Notes under the pieces: model-generated
The model's database searches: none
What the model was told of the DNA's origin: nothing
Seen by the model: only the letters and a program-made list of their open reading frames with translations
Assembly (NCBI GenBank): GCA_913043235.1
Contig: CAJWLO010000012.1
Coordinates: 1-64,000, forward strand
From: an uncultured Fidelibacterota bacterium
GTDB taxonomy: Bacteria > Fidelibacterota > Marinisomatia > Marinisomatales > UBA1611
DNA length: 64,000 nt
Reading direction: 5' to 3'
Translations under genes and position numbers: made by a program
Part shown: one piece after another, positions 38,771 through 48,756 of the stretch
How positions within the stretch are numbered: position 1 is the first letter of the stretch
Layout of the letters: each line of letters begins with the position of its first letter

Positions 38771-40372
38771 TTAATTCGCCATCATTTCCTGTCGGACCAA
38801 CTCTACGGGGATATGCCCCGCCCGATTGAATCGATCCAAAAATTCTTTCAATGTGAAAAGCTTACCTTCTGTTTCCAACTTTTCTGCATACTGAGCCATG
38901 AGGTTTTCAATCAAATATTTCCCTGTGATATAACAAGTGCCGTACCCCGGCTGGCGCAGATAGAGATGCTGTTCGAACTGAAGCAAATGAGGCTCTCGCT
39001 CCATCCATCCTCTGGGTGTCCATTTCACATGGACCTGCCCCGCCTCTGCCATGGTCATCATATTGGCATGGGCATAGAGTGAACCCAATCCTCTGGCAGC
39101 ACGCTGGGCTAGCATGATCCAAACAATCTCCCGGGATCGAGGACTATCATTATACAGGCCCGCATGCATGAACATTTCTTCCACCGCCGTGGCAATACCT
39201 TCACTTTTCGAATCATACATATTATAAAGAGGTGGTCCATGGCGGATTGGGTTTGGATTTGGATTGTCTCGAACTTCTGCCAGATCAAACCAATGGTAAA
39301 AATGGGAATATAACGGTAAGGGATCCATATGAAGACCGATGGAGAAAAAGTTTCGTTTATCTTTGGGGACATATTTACCCATATGCGCTCTCAAAGCAGG
39401 TTCCATATTATCCTTAATCACCATTATATCATTTTCCTTTAAAAACCGCATCATGCGCTGCACACCTTTTTCGGTTAGTTCAGCAAATTCTTCTGGCGTG
39501 TCGGCTGCTTTTAGAGGAGGTAGATTTTTATTTCTTTCTTCCTCTAATTTTAATGATGACCAAGCCCGATCCAATTCCCGTTGAAGAAGCTGCACTTCCT
39601 CTTCCCAGGTGATGGGAACGCGGTGGACGTTTTTCTGATACCAAGTATAATTGTCCTTACCAATACCAGATGGCCCCGTCTTTTTGTGTGCTTCGCCTTT
39701 CAGCCATTGAATAAAGGCCTCATTGGCGACTTGGGCCTTTCCTGCAGCTGACAGGAGCTTTTCATCGGCTCGCCGGTCTTGGTATTTTAGAAGCTGCTGT
39801 TCAATGGTTTTGAGACTTTCTCCTTGACTCTGGATATCATTAATGCCTGCAACCCACAGGTCTCTCGCATTCCCATTGAGATTACTTTTTGCTTGTTCCA
39901 GGAATGCGGGTATGAGTTCCAATTCTTGTAAAAATTTGGATTTATATTTTCCTGTTAATGGCCATTCGTATTGCCAATATTCCAATAGAGCGTGGTTAGT
40001 GGGTCCTTCATGAGCGGGGACGTCACTTTGGTACATCCACACCGTTTGGTAAAAAGCGGGATCTCTTTCCCAGGACTTCAGAACGCGGCGATTGAAATCG
40101 TAACCATTCATTTCTGCTTCCACGATTTGCCAATCCACCTGCATAGATACAAGCCAGCCGGTGGTGTCGATTTTGGCCAATCGTTTTTGCAGTGCCTTGA
40201 ATGGACGATGCCGTTTTTTGAACTGCCTTTTGGTATAATCCGGCGCTCCATTTAATAAGGGAGGACTTTCAAATACGCGCCAATCCTTAAAGAGGGTTTG
40301 GAGGTCTTCATAATTATCTGGTGTTTGACCAAAAACAAAACCCAGTATCAATATAAATGTAATTTTTCTCAT
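38771..40372 (-). CDS. DUF885-like secreted protein
   Basis: SEGIATAVEEMFMHAGLY...LRQPGYGTCYITGKYLIENLMAQ. Confidence 0.65.
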   Translation of the reverse strand: MRKITFILILGFVFGQTPDNYEDLQTLFKDWRVFESPPLLNGAPDYTKRQFKKRHRPFKALQKRLAKIDTTGWLVSMQVDWQIVEAEMNGYDFNRRVLKSWERDPAFYQTVWMYQSDVPAHEGPTNHALLEYWQYEWPLTGKYKSKFLQELELIPAFLEQAKSNLNGNARDLWVAGINDIQSQGESLKTIEQQLLKYQDRRADEKLLSAAGKAQVANEAFIQWLKGEAHKKTGPSGIGKDNYTWYQKNVHRVPITWEEEVQLLQRELDRAWSSLKLEEERNKNLPPLKAADTPEEFAELTEKGVQRMMRFLKENDIMVIKDNMEPALRAHMGKYVPKDKRNFFSIGLHMDPLPLYSHFYHWFDLAEVRDNPNPNPIRHGPPLYNMYDSKSEGIATAVEEMFMHAGLYNDSPRSREIVWIMLAQRAARGLGSLYAHANMMTMAEAGQVHVKWTPRGWMEREPHLLQFEQHLYLRQPGYGTCYITGKYLIENLMAQYAEKLETEGKLFTLKEFLDRFNRAGHIPVELVRQEMMAN

Positions 40373-40406
40373 CCCAACACCTTATCCAATCCGGAATTAA
40401 ATCGTT

Positions 40407-41258
40407 TCATTCTTCCTCCACCACTATAACAATCTTATCCGCCTTTGGACTGATCGCCAACCGGGTGATGCTCTTTAACCCATAATTTGAGAGGTCGGCG
40501 ATTCGCACCCAATCCAAATGGTTGTATGGATCGAAATTATAAAGGACACTCCCTTTCCCCATAATGAGGACGCCGGAATGGGTGACCACAAAATCTTCCG
40601 ATTCGTCTAGTGTGTGAATCATGATTTCAATTTCTCCAGATTCCAGATCGACAGTATTCACCGTCCATGGTGTTTGCTTTTTGCTAATGTATGCAACCTG
40701 ATTGGACTTGGGTAATTTTAAGATGGTTCGGCCAATGGTGTCGTCTAAAATTGTGTTTACACCCGTTTTTATGTTGGAATGCTGCAGTGTGAATGGTTCT
40801 CCTAAAACAAAAGAAACAAGCTCGTCTCTACCAACCCATCCGTGGTAACCAATTTTTAAATCTTTCACCAGTTCTGTTGACTTTCCGGAGTACATGCTGT
40901 ACGAGTAAAGCCGCTGATAACCATCAGGATCGAGGCGAATTGCCGAAAAGGTATTACTGGACCTAATTTGTAGTGGCGAGTATTCGCCACCCTCTGTATT
41001 GGTCAGCCACGTTTTTTTCTTTGTTCGGATATTATAGCTAACTATATCAGTCTGTTGATTCCGTGTAGAGGCAAACAATACTTGCCGCCCGTTTTTCATA
41101 AATGATGGCTGGTTGTCATAACCAGGGTTATTTGAAATATTGACAGGATTAGTAAGGGAATACTGACCATTCACTTTACTGAGTTCAAAGAGGTATACCT
41201 CAGTAGGTGTTTGGCTATAGATCAAGGTTATCCAACAGTATAAAATTAATTTTTTCAT
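40407..41258 (-). CDS. TolB-like beta-propeller secreted protein
   Basis: NNPGYDNQPSFMKNGRQVLFASTRNQQTDIVSYNI. Confidence 0.7.
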   Translation of the reverse strand: MKKLILYCWITLIYSQTPTEVYLFELSKVNGQYSLTNPVNISNNPGYDNQPSFMKNGRQVLFASTRNQQTDIVSYNIRTKKKTWLTNTEGGEYSPLQIRSSNTFSAIRLDPDGYQRLYSYSMYSGKSTELVKDLKIGYHGWVGRDELVSFVLGEPFTLQHSNIKTGVNTILDDTIGRTILKLPKSNQVAYISKKQTPWTVNTVDLESGEIEIMIHTLDESEDFVVTHSGVLIMGKGSVLYNFDPYNHLDWVRIADLSNYGLKSITRLAISPKADKIVIVVEEE

Positions 41259-41285
41259 TTAAATTTCTTTCGAAATGGCCGGACC

Positions 41286-42278
41286 TTATCGCTGGCCATA
41301 ATTGAATTCAGTATTTTCTTCATTCCTGTCCGTAGCGGGAGGAGGCTCAGGTGATAATTCTGAAATGCGGTTCCGCAATTCATCTGTCATTTCAATCTTC
41401 ATTGAATCCAAAGAAGGCTTTAACTGTTCAGCATTTCTACCACCAATTATTGGAGCCGTTATCGCAGGATGACTTTTGACCCAAGCTAATGCCAAACTTA
41501 TCGGTGATAGGCCTTCTTCTTTTGCCAATTTTTGAAGTGCTTCAGCAGTATGAAATAGTGAAGGGTTTCTATATCTTTCTGCATACATTTTATTTTTAAC
41601 CAATCGACTATTCTCTGGGCGTTTACCTTCAGCATATTTCCCAGTTAATAACCCGCCTCCCAATGGTGAATAGCTGAATACACTTATTTTTTCAGACATG
41701 GCCATAGGTAAAATCTCAACCTCCGCCTGCCTTTTTACAAGATTATACATAGGTTGAATACACTCAAATCTATTCCAGCCATTTTTGTTTGAAATACCCA
41801 GCCCTTTGGCCACTTGCCAAGCAGCGTAATTGCTAGCACCAAGATATAATATTTTTCCACTTGCAACTAAATCTTCTAAAGCTCTTAATGTTTCCTCTAA
41901 TGGAGTATAATCATCAAAACGATGGAGAAAATAAATATCAATAAAATCTGTATTGAGGCGCTTGAGACTATTGTTTAGAGCAGCCATTATATGTTTTCTG
42001 GACCCACCTCTAGCATTAATATATTCACCCATAGGAAAATATACTTTACTTGTTATGATTAGCTCATCTCGGCTATCGGCAATTAATTCACCCAGTATAG
42101 TTTCCGAACGGCCTTTTTCATATACATTTGCACAATCAAAAATATTTATACCCGCATCCCGACAAAGTTTGAACATTTTTGCGGATTCTTTTTTGTCAGC
42201 ATCACCGCCAAAAGCCATTGTGCCCAAACATAATTCAGAGACTTCTACACCAGTCTTACCTAATAATTTATAGCGCAT
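41286..42278 (-). CDS. Aldo/keto reductase
   Basis: LGKTGVEVSELCLGTMAFGG...DIYFLHRFDDYTPLEETL. Confidence 0.93.
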   Translation of the reverse strand: MRYKLLGKTGVEVSELCLGTMAFGGDADKKESAKMFKLCRDAGINIFDCANVYEKGRSETILGELIADSRDELIITSKVYFPMGEYINARGGSRKHIMAALNNSLKRLNTDFIDIYFLHRFDDYTPLEETLRALEDLVASGKILYLGASNYAAWQVAKGLGISNKNGWNRFECIQPMYNLVKRQAEVEILPMAMSEKISVFSYSPLGGGLLTGKYAEGKRPENSRLVKNKMYAERYRNPSLFHTAEALQKLAKEEGLSPISLALAWVKSHPAITAPIIGGRNAEQLKPSLDSMKIEMTDELRNRISELSPEPPPATDRNEENTEFNYGQR

Positions 42279-42287
42279 GATTAGAGT

Positions 42288-43616
42288 TTATTTTTTTGAC
42301 TCAATAAGCCAGAGCTTTTTTTGTGGACCCATAATAAAGGTTGCTTTACTTCCGTCTTCTTCAATAACCGCATCTTCCTCTCTAGGGATGCGCACCATTT
42401 GATTATCCCACTCTGGTACTTTGCCCTGCACACTATATTCGATGGACCAAAACTCTGTGGGACGAACCGGCTCACGGGCAAAATCACCATATCGATCTGG
42501 CCAATCAAACACCACTCGTGCTCCAGCGCCGTGGACCCAATTACCTTGAGTATGACCGTATATTGAGGACTGAATCCCCATTTTTTCAGCTCTTGATTCA
42601 ATTGTCTTTTTTATCTCGTACCCAATATTTCCTGCTTTCAATTCTTCTGCAAAAAGATCACCAACAATCACGGATTGCTGAAACAATTTTTGTAGCCCAT
42701 CAGGTGGTTCAGTCTCATCGGGATGCAAAACGTAAGCCACATGTTGTTGATCCGTCACTAAACCCATTAATCGCACCCCAAAATCAACATGCAATAAATC
42801 TCCAGGAACTACTAAAGGGTTTTCTGTGTCATCAATACCTCCTTTAACGCCCCTTCTGTAAATGGTAATCCCGGGAGAAAAATTAAATTCCAGATTTTGA
42901 TCCTGCCATTCCTGTAGGATGAACCCATAAATATCCATTAAGCGTGTCTTATTTGGTGTAACGACTTCATTTGAGAATGCGCGCTTTAAAATAAACCAAG
43001 TACGGTGACTGGCTTCTTTTTCAATTGCAAGTTCTGCTGGTGTTCGATGATTGATATAATCAAAGATTAAAGGTTGTGCTGATGTCAATCTCGATGCATA
43101 TTTTTCACCAATAGCATCTTCCAGAAATTTTAACATTTCTACTGTTATACCATCAGCCATTGAAACTGTCCTTGAGCGGTTGATGGCAATTTTTTTAGGG
43201 TTTCTTTTATTTATATACTTTTGAAGATGAGGCTTTAAACCCTCTTGACCGTAGCTTATAATCGTAGGGAAAAAATCCTTCATGCGCCCACTTTGGTGGG
43301 TCCCAATTAATGTTCTTTCCAATTTATTACCTGTGTCAAAAAAAATGTAGGCATTCCGGTGCCCATACCATCCGGAGATACCGTAGTCTCCAAACATTTG
43401 CAGCATAGGGTCCACATTGAATTCCCTAGACATAATGATCCACATATCAATTTCATTCCGGCGCATGGATGCCTGAAGGTGCAATTCCATTTTTTCAAGT
43501 TTTATATCCCATTCATGCATCAACCTTTGGAGGGCCTGAGTATTCCACTGGCTATCACCATTCTGGCAAAAAGTGTATGTCATGAACAAAACAGGTATTA
43601 ATAAAAATCGTTTCAT
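42288..43616 (-). CDS. Secreted M24 family aminopeptidase (Xaa-Pro peptidase-like)
   Basis: GDLLHVDFGVRLMGLVTDQQHVAYVL; SIYGHTQGNWVHGAGA; WSIEYSV. Confidence 0.85.
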   Translation of the reverse strand: MKRFLLIPVLFMTYTFCQNGDSQWNTQALQRLMHEWDIKLEKMELHLQASMRRNEIDMWIIMSREFNVDPMLQMFGDYGISGWYGHRNAYIFFDTGNKLERTLIGTHQSGRMKDFFPTIISYGQEGLKPHLQKYINKRNPKKIAINRSRTVSMADGITVEMLKFLEDAIGEKYASRLTSAQPLIFDYINHRTPAELAIEKEASHRTWFILKRAFSNEVVTPNKTRLMDIYGFILQEWQDQNLEFNFSPGITIYRRGVKGGIDDTENPLVVPGDLLHVDFGVRLMGLVTDQQHVAYVLHPDETEPPDGLQKLFQQSVIVGDLFAEELKAGNIGYEIKKTIESRAEKMGIQSSIYGHTQGNWVHGAGARVVFDWPDRYGDFAREPVRPTEFWSIEYSVQGKVPEWDNQMVRIPREEDAVIEEDGSKATFIMGPQKKLWLIESKK

Positions 43617-43620
43617 TGTA

Positions 43621-43842
43621 TTAAATATGTCCTTTTTTTATAAGGAAAAATAGAATCCCTCCCGTACATGAACCAGATAATAATGTATTCACCAATATTG
43701 ATAAATTTGGAAGCAGAAACATAAAAGCAATGTATATTACATTCGCTATAAAACCTCCCAGTAGCATTCTTTTTAGCCATAACATGTTATTATCCTCTTT
43801 GAATTCAGGTTTAAATTTTAAATAAATAGTGTACCAATACAT
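43621..43842 (-). CDS. Small membrane protein
   Basis: 73 aa, two hydrophobic segments; probable internal start MLWLKRMLLGG. Confidence 0.5.
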   Translation of the reverse strand: MYWYTIYLKFKPEFKEDNNMLWLKRMLLGGFIANVIYIAFMFLLPNLSILVNTLLSGSCTGGILFFLIKKGHI

Positions 43843-43901
43843 AAAAAAAAGGAGCCTCCCTAAAGAAGCTCCTTTATCAGAGGTTAAGTGAAGAAGGAAC
43901 T

Positions 43902-44165
43902 TTAATTGTCCCCTTCTTTAACAGGTTTTGATACCTTGTAAATATCTCTTTGTACACCGTCCTCGTAGCGAATTATTTTCTTAATATTTTCTACGGCAGC
44001 ATGTTTAATACAAAAGGAGTGTCCAGACTCATTATTTTTTAGGTTAAAAATAATACGATAGTTCTTTTTATCGAATTTGTGAAACTTAATCTTCGTATCC
44101 AAAATCGTTCCGGCCGAAATAAAGAATACAAAGCTAAACAATGTGTTCATAATTAGTTGTATCAT
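43902..44165 (-). CDS. Hypothetical secreted protein (start revised)
   Basis: MIQLIMNTLFSFVFFISAGTILDTKIKFHKF... Confidence 0.55.
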   Translation of the reverse strand: MIQLIMNTLFSFVFFISAGTILDTKIKFHKFDKKNYRIIFNLKNNESGHSFCIKHAAVENIKKIIRYEDGVQRDIYKVSKPVKEGDN

Positions 44166-44316
44166 GGTCTGTCTCCTATCATTTGCTTGACTTGAGTTGA
44201 TTAAAACTAACACAAATTTTCTTATTAATAAAAGATATATAGTACACCGAATAAATAAGGGTGGTAACAAACAAAAAAATTTTTTTGTCACAAAATTATT
44301 CATAATATCCACGTCT

Positions 44317-44640
44317 ATGATTCACGGCAGACGAATAATTTCATTGGTGCTTGCCGCACTGGTGTTGAACCTCCAGTTACATATATTTGAATCTGCGATT
44401 TGGTCGCAAGACGATAATTACAGCATGTGTTCAAATGAATGTGAGCATAATGAGCACGCTATAGGGAAATTGGATTGTGAAGTATGTTTAAAGAACGTAC
44501 GATTCGATTTTGTGCTCAACAATATGCCAAATCATATTGGGAATGAAAATGAATGCCTCCATAAATACAATTCAAATGTCATTTTCAATAATTTTGCCGT
44601 AGCATATGCTTCCAGAGCTCCTCCCTCCAGCCTTTTGTAA
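44317..44640 (+). CDS. Cys/His-containing small secreted protein (start revised)
   Basis: MIHGRRIISLVLAALVLNLQLHIFES...CSNECEHNEHAIGKLDCEVCLKNV. Confidence 0.55.
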   Translation: MIHGRRIISLVLAALVLNLQLHIFESAIWSQDDNYSMCSNECEHNEHAIGKLDCEVCLKNVRFDFVLNNMPNHIGNENECLHKYNSNVIFNNFAVAYASRAPPSSLL

Positions 44641-44652
44641 AATCATCATACC

Positions 44653-44679
44653 ATTAATGGATTTCATAAATCCATTAAT
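44653..44679. promoter_or_regulatory. Perfect 12-bp-arm AT-rich palindrome between the Cys/His protein and the His-rich lipoprotein
   Basis: ATTAATGGATTT-CAT-AAATCCATTAAT. Confidence 0.6.
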
Positions 44680-44711
44680 CTTTCAAAATAATTTTCAAAA
44701 GGATAAAAATA

Positions 44712-45230
44712 ATGTTTTCTCAAACTAAAATAAATTTACGTTTTTTAATAATGACTGTTGCCTTATTCTCATCACTATTTATAATCAGCTGTGAGGATGA
44801 TGATCATGATCATCATGAAGAAGAGCACACTGATGCTGAAGGATTTATCCTAGAAAATAGTGCTGGAGTACAAGTCTATAAGGAATTCAAAGGAGCTCAA
44901 AATGGCTCAATCACATTAAGTGTTAACGAGACACTGGAACTGACTGTTCATTTTCTTGGTGATGATGGTAAAGAATTAGAACATGACGAACATGATGACC
45001 ATGATGAAGAAGGCGAATTAAAAGTATCTGGATTCAATTCTAGTATTGCCACTATTGAAGTTGAAGAAGAGCATGGCGATGGAGATGATGATGATCATGA
45101 TCATGGTGAAGAAATGGCATTAGAAGTCACAGGTGTCAGTGCAGGCTCAACCAGTTTCAAGCTGGAATTGATGCACGATGGACACGCAGATTATACTTCC
45201 ACGACCAATGTTCCGGTAGTTGTTCAATAA
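44712..45230 (+). CDS. His/Asp/Glu-rich, putatively metal-binding lipoprotein
   Basis: FIISCEDDDHDHHEEEHTD; EHDEHDDHDEEG; EEEHGDGDDDDHDHGEE. Confidence 0.8.
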   Translation: MFSQTKINLRFLIMTVALFSSLFIISCEDDDHDHHEEEHTDAEGFILENSAGVQVYKEFKGAQNGSITLSVNETLELTVHFLGDDGKELEHDEHDDHDEEGELKVSGFNSSIATIEVEEEHGDGDDDDHDHGEEMALEVTGVSAGSTSFKLELMHDGHADYTSTTNVPVVVQ

Positions 45231-47472
45231 AACCTTACCAATATGTTTTTGCGCATGCATTTTGCAAACAGTTAATTTGCATGCGCAAAACGCTCAACTC
45301 ACCGGCAGAATTTTGTCGGAAAACACCAATAAAGCCTTACCCAATGTCAATGTCTATATTAGTGATTTAAAACTGGGGTCTGCCACAGACAAAACTGGCC
45401 GTTTTATAATTGATAATGTTCCCTTTGAAAGAATCCTGCTTGAAATTTCAAACGTAGGTTACCGAGATACTTCCATAATCTATATTATAGATAAAGATAA
45501 ATTTGATGTAGGCGAAATTTTTCTTGAGCCTGAAATCATTCATTTTGAAGAAATTAATGTAGAGATCCATACCGAACTCGACCCTACAAATTTACCTTCT
45601 AACCTTTCTCTTTCAGGAAAGAGTATGCAGGAAAAAATGAAGGGCTCAATTGCTCAAACGCTGGAAAATGAAATGAATGTTACGATTCAGTCCATGGGCC
45701 AAGGAACCACACGTCCTGTTTTGAGAGGATATTCTGGAGATCGTTTCCTAATCACTGAAAATGGCGCTGAAATTGGTGATCTATCTCAGACTTCCGTTGA
45801 TCATGCATTAAGTATGGACCTGGGAGGTGTAGAGCAAATCGAAATTGTCCGTGGACCCCGTACCTTGCTCTTTGGGTCAAACACCATAAGCGGTGTGATC
45901 GATGTTCAAAAAAATAAAATTCCTGTGGTTGAATTCGATCACATGCATACATATTTAACATCGGGATATGAAACAGGCAATCAGGGCTTTTTCAATAATT
46001 TCTCTGTTCTGACTCCTGTCCAAAACAATAATCTGCGATTTTCCTTAAGTCATAGAAAAGCTGGAGACCAGCAAACACCTCAGGGGACCTTAAAGAATAC
46101 ATCATTGAATACAACCGAAGGATTTATCGGATTAACCCGGTTTAAGGGTCATAAAAGAGGAACCATATCCATTGAACATATTACTATGGATTATGGAATT
46201 CCAGGAAGTGCTGAGGGACACATCAGCGGCGTAGATATGGAGATGGAAAAGACCACTCAAAAATTAAATTTTCATCAGGATATTGATCTAATCGGTTTTG
46301 AGACATTTGATCTGGATCAAAAATTTATTCACTATTCTCACTCCGAGTTCGAGTTGAATCAGGAATACCCTTCCGTGATACTCGGCCAGGATATTTTCTT
46401 AATCCAAACGAAAATGACAGGTTTAAAAAGAGAGTTGGGGGGATCGATCCAATACCGCCGTTTCAAAGCAGGGGGCTTTTATTGGACTCCTAATACAACC
46501 GAATCCAATTTTTCTATTTTCGGGTTTAAAGAAAAGAAAATCTTTGGCTTAACAGGTCAAGGCGCCTTTCGTGGAGAATATTCAATTGTTAACCCAGAGA
46601 CCAGACTTGATTTCTCAAATATTGACACTAAGGATGTGAATCGAAAAACATATTCATTCCTTTCATTATCCGGTGCACTCATCAAATCTTGGGAAAAATG
46701 GCAATTTTCAACAACCCTAATGAGTGTTGGTAGAGCACCGGGTATAGAAGACCTATTTTCAGATGGTCCTCATCTCGGGAGCTACAGTTATGAGATCGGT
46801 AATCCCACTTTGGATCTGGAAAAAACTATCGGTATTGAAACATCTCTCCAATATAAAGAAGACCGGTTTGCTTTCATGATCAATGGTTTTTTGAATAATA
46901 GCCCTAATTTCCATCAATACACTAAAATGGGAGAATGTGCAGAACCATTTGTTCCAGGCCAACAACATCCCTGTGCCGGTGTTGACTTTATTGAATGGGG
47001 CAGCGGATCAAGCGGTTGGTTGTATAAATATCGTATGATTGGCCTGAAGACACAAATTAGTGGTGGAGAAGTCCAGTTCGCCTATTATGGTAACCGATTC
47101 GATATTACTGCTGATCTTTCAATGGTCCGAGGAAAGGATACATCGAATCAAAACCATCTTCCATACATGCCTGCAGATAAAATGAAAATTTTGTTTTCGA
47201 CCAAATCAGATCAGAATTTTTCCGGAACACTGAGATTGACAAGAGGTTTTAAGCAAAATAGGATTTCAGAATTTGAAACATTTACTCCAGGATACTTTTT
47301 AATTGATATTTTTGGCAGTTACTCTTTTTATGCATTAAATAGCTCCCACCGGCTGATCTTTCAAGTTAATAATGTCTTGGATGAGACCTATTACAATCAT
47401 TTGTCTAAAATAAAATTAATAATGCCCGAATCTGGTAGAAGTATCGGTCTCCAATATCGATATCTATTTTAA
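45220..47472 (+). CDS. TonB-dependent receptor with carboxypeptidase-like N-terminal domain
   Basis: GRILSENTNKALPNVNVYISDLKLGSATDKTGRF; plug domain PVLRGYSGDRFLITENGAEIGDLSQTSVDHA; beta-barrel C-term ending YRYLF. Confidence 0.93.
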   Translation: MFNKTLPICFCACILQTVNLHAQNAQLTGRILSENTNKALPNVNVYISDLKLGSATDKTGRFIIDNVPFERILLEISNVGYRDTSIIYIIDKDKFDVGEIFLEPEIIHFEEINVEIHTELDPTNLPSNLSLSGKSMQEKMKGSIAQTLENEMNVTIQSMGQGTTRPVLRGYSGDRFLITENGAEIGDLSQTSVDHALSMDLGGVEQIEIVRGPRTLLFGSNTISGVIDVQKNKIPVVEFDHMHTYLTSGYETGNQGFFNNFSVLTPVQNNNLRFSLSHRKAGDQQTPQGTLKNTSLNTTEGFIGLTRFKGHKRGTISIEHITMDYGIPGSAEGHISGVDMEMEKTTQKLNFHQDIDLIGFETFDLDQKFIHYSHSEFELNQEYPSVILGQDIFLIQTKMTGLKRELGGSIQYRRFKAGGFYWTPNTTESNFSIFGFKEKKIFGLTGQGAFRGEYSIVNPETRLDFSNIDTKDVNRKTYSFLSLSGALIKSWEKWQFSTTLMSVGRAPGIEDLFSDGPHLGSYSYEIGNPTLDLEKTIGIETSLQYKEDRFAFMINGFLNNSPNFHQYTKMGECAEPFVPGQQHPCAGVDFIEWGSGSSGWLYKYRMIGLKTQISGGEVQFAYYGNRFDITADLSMVRGKDTSNQNHLPYMPADKMKILFSTKSDQNFSGTLRLTRGFKQNRISEFETFTPGYFLIDIFGSYSFYALNSSHRLIFQVNNVLDETYYNHLSKIKLIMPESGRSIGLQYRYLF

Positions 47473-47581
47473 TGAGGCGATCCGTTTTTCTTCATCTTTT
47501 GTATCTGCTAACAGTTCATTCCCAGTTGAAAAAACAGTTGGGTATAGTACCAAAAAATTGTTTATGCATAATTAACTCCTC

Positions 47582-48736
47582 CTATAATCGTCTCTGAATA
47601 TATTTATTTGAAAGTTTAGAAATAGAACTGACACCCAATAAAGCCATACCCCTTTCCAGTTCATTCCGGAGCATTCCGAGTACCAATTCCACGCCTTTTT
47701 GCCCGCCAGCACCAAGTCCATAAAGATATGCTTTTCCTATAGAAACAGCATCCGCACCTAAAGCTAATGCTTTTAAAATATGGGTCCCACGCCGAATCCC
47801 ACCATCCACTATAAGCTCCAAATCATTTCCAACGGCTTCACGCATGGACGCTATACAATCAATTGGCGCCGGTGTACCATCAAGTTGCCTACCGCCATGG
47901 TTTGAAATCATCACTCCGCTGGCACCAACATCTTTTGCTCTTTTTGCATCATCAGCTGTCAGCAACCCCTTAATAATAAATGGCCCATTCCATTCTTGAA
48001 TAAGCCAAGCAACGTCATCCCATGATACTGTTCGATCAAACTGACTATTAACATATTCAATAAGACTCATGGTACTATTAGCTAGAGCATCAACTCTATG
48101 GGCAACATTGGCCAAACGAAAATCAGGATGCAAAAGTAAATTAAAAGACCAGCTAGGATGTAACGCAAAGCTAAGTAAACTTTTAAAGGTAAAACGAGGG
48201 GGCATAGTCATACCCGTTATTTTATCTCTTTCACGATTGCCTGCCATAGGGGTATCAACCGTAAGGCAAAGAGCATCATAATTAGCATCTTTACATCGAC
48301 TTACAAATTCTTTGGTGAGTTCTCGATTTTTAAGAATATATATTTGAAACATTTTGGGCCCATCTGTTTCGTTTGCGATCTCTTCAAGACTGGCTGTACC
48401 CAAAGTAGATAGTGTGTATGCAGTTCCATATTTATCGGCCGCACGTGCTACCGCATTTTCTTTTGTATGGTGAAATAGGCGTGACATACCGGTCGGCGCA
48501 ATAAAGAAGGGGATATCCAAATTTTTGCCAAAAAGATTAATTCGGGTATCAATCTTATCAACCGGATTTAAAAAACTTGGTTGGAGGTCATAATCTTCAT
48601 AGGCACTTGTGTTACGACGCAAAGTCACCTCATCATCTGCACCACCATCAATATAATGAAACATGGCCCTTGGCAAGCGACGCTTCGCCAGTTTTCTTAT
48701 ATCGTTAATATTATTACAGCGAGAAAGAGATGACAT
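47582..48736 (-). CDS. lldD: FMN-dependent alpha-hydroxy-acid (L-lactate) dehydrogenase
   Basis: MFHYIDGGADDEVT, GVMISNHGGRQLDGTPAPID, VDGGIRRGTHILKALALGADAVSIG. Confidence 0.92.
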   Translation of the reverse strand: MSSLSRCNNINDIRKLAKRRLPRAMFHYIDGGADDEVTLRRNTSAYEDYDLQPSFLNPVDKIDTRINLFGKNLDIPFFIAPTGMSRLFHHTKENAVARAADKYGTAYTLSTLGTASLEEIANETDGPKMFQIYILKNRELTKEFVSRCKDANYDALCLTVDTPMAGNRERDKITGMTMPPRFTFKSLLSFALHPSWSFNLLLHPDFRLANVAHRVDALANSTMSLIEYVNSQFDRTVSWDDVAWLIQEWNGPFIIKGLLTADDAKRAKDVGASGVMISNHGGRQLDGTPAPIDCIASMREAVGNDLELIVDGGIRRGTHILKALALGADAVSIGKAYLYGLGAGGQKGVELVLGMLRNELERGMALLGVSSISKLSNKYIQRRL

Positions 48737-48756
48737 ATTTTTACTCCATTCTATAT

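Noticed and set aside
43855-43885. ggagcctccctaaagaagctcc inverted repeat as a regulatory element
   Set aside because: Followed by a T-run on the minus strand; an ordinary Rho-independent terminator.
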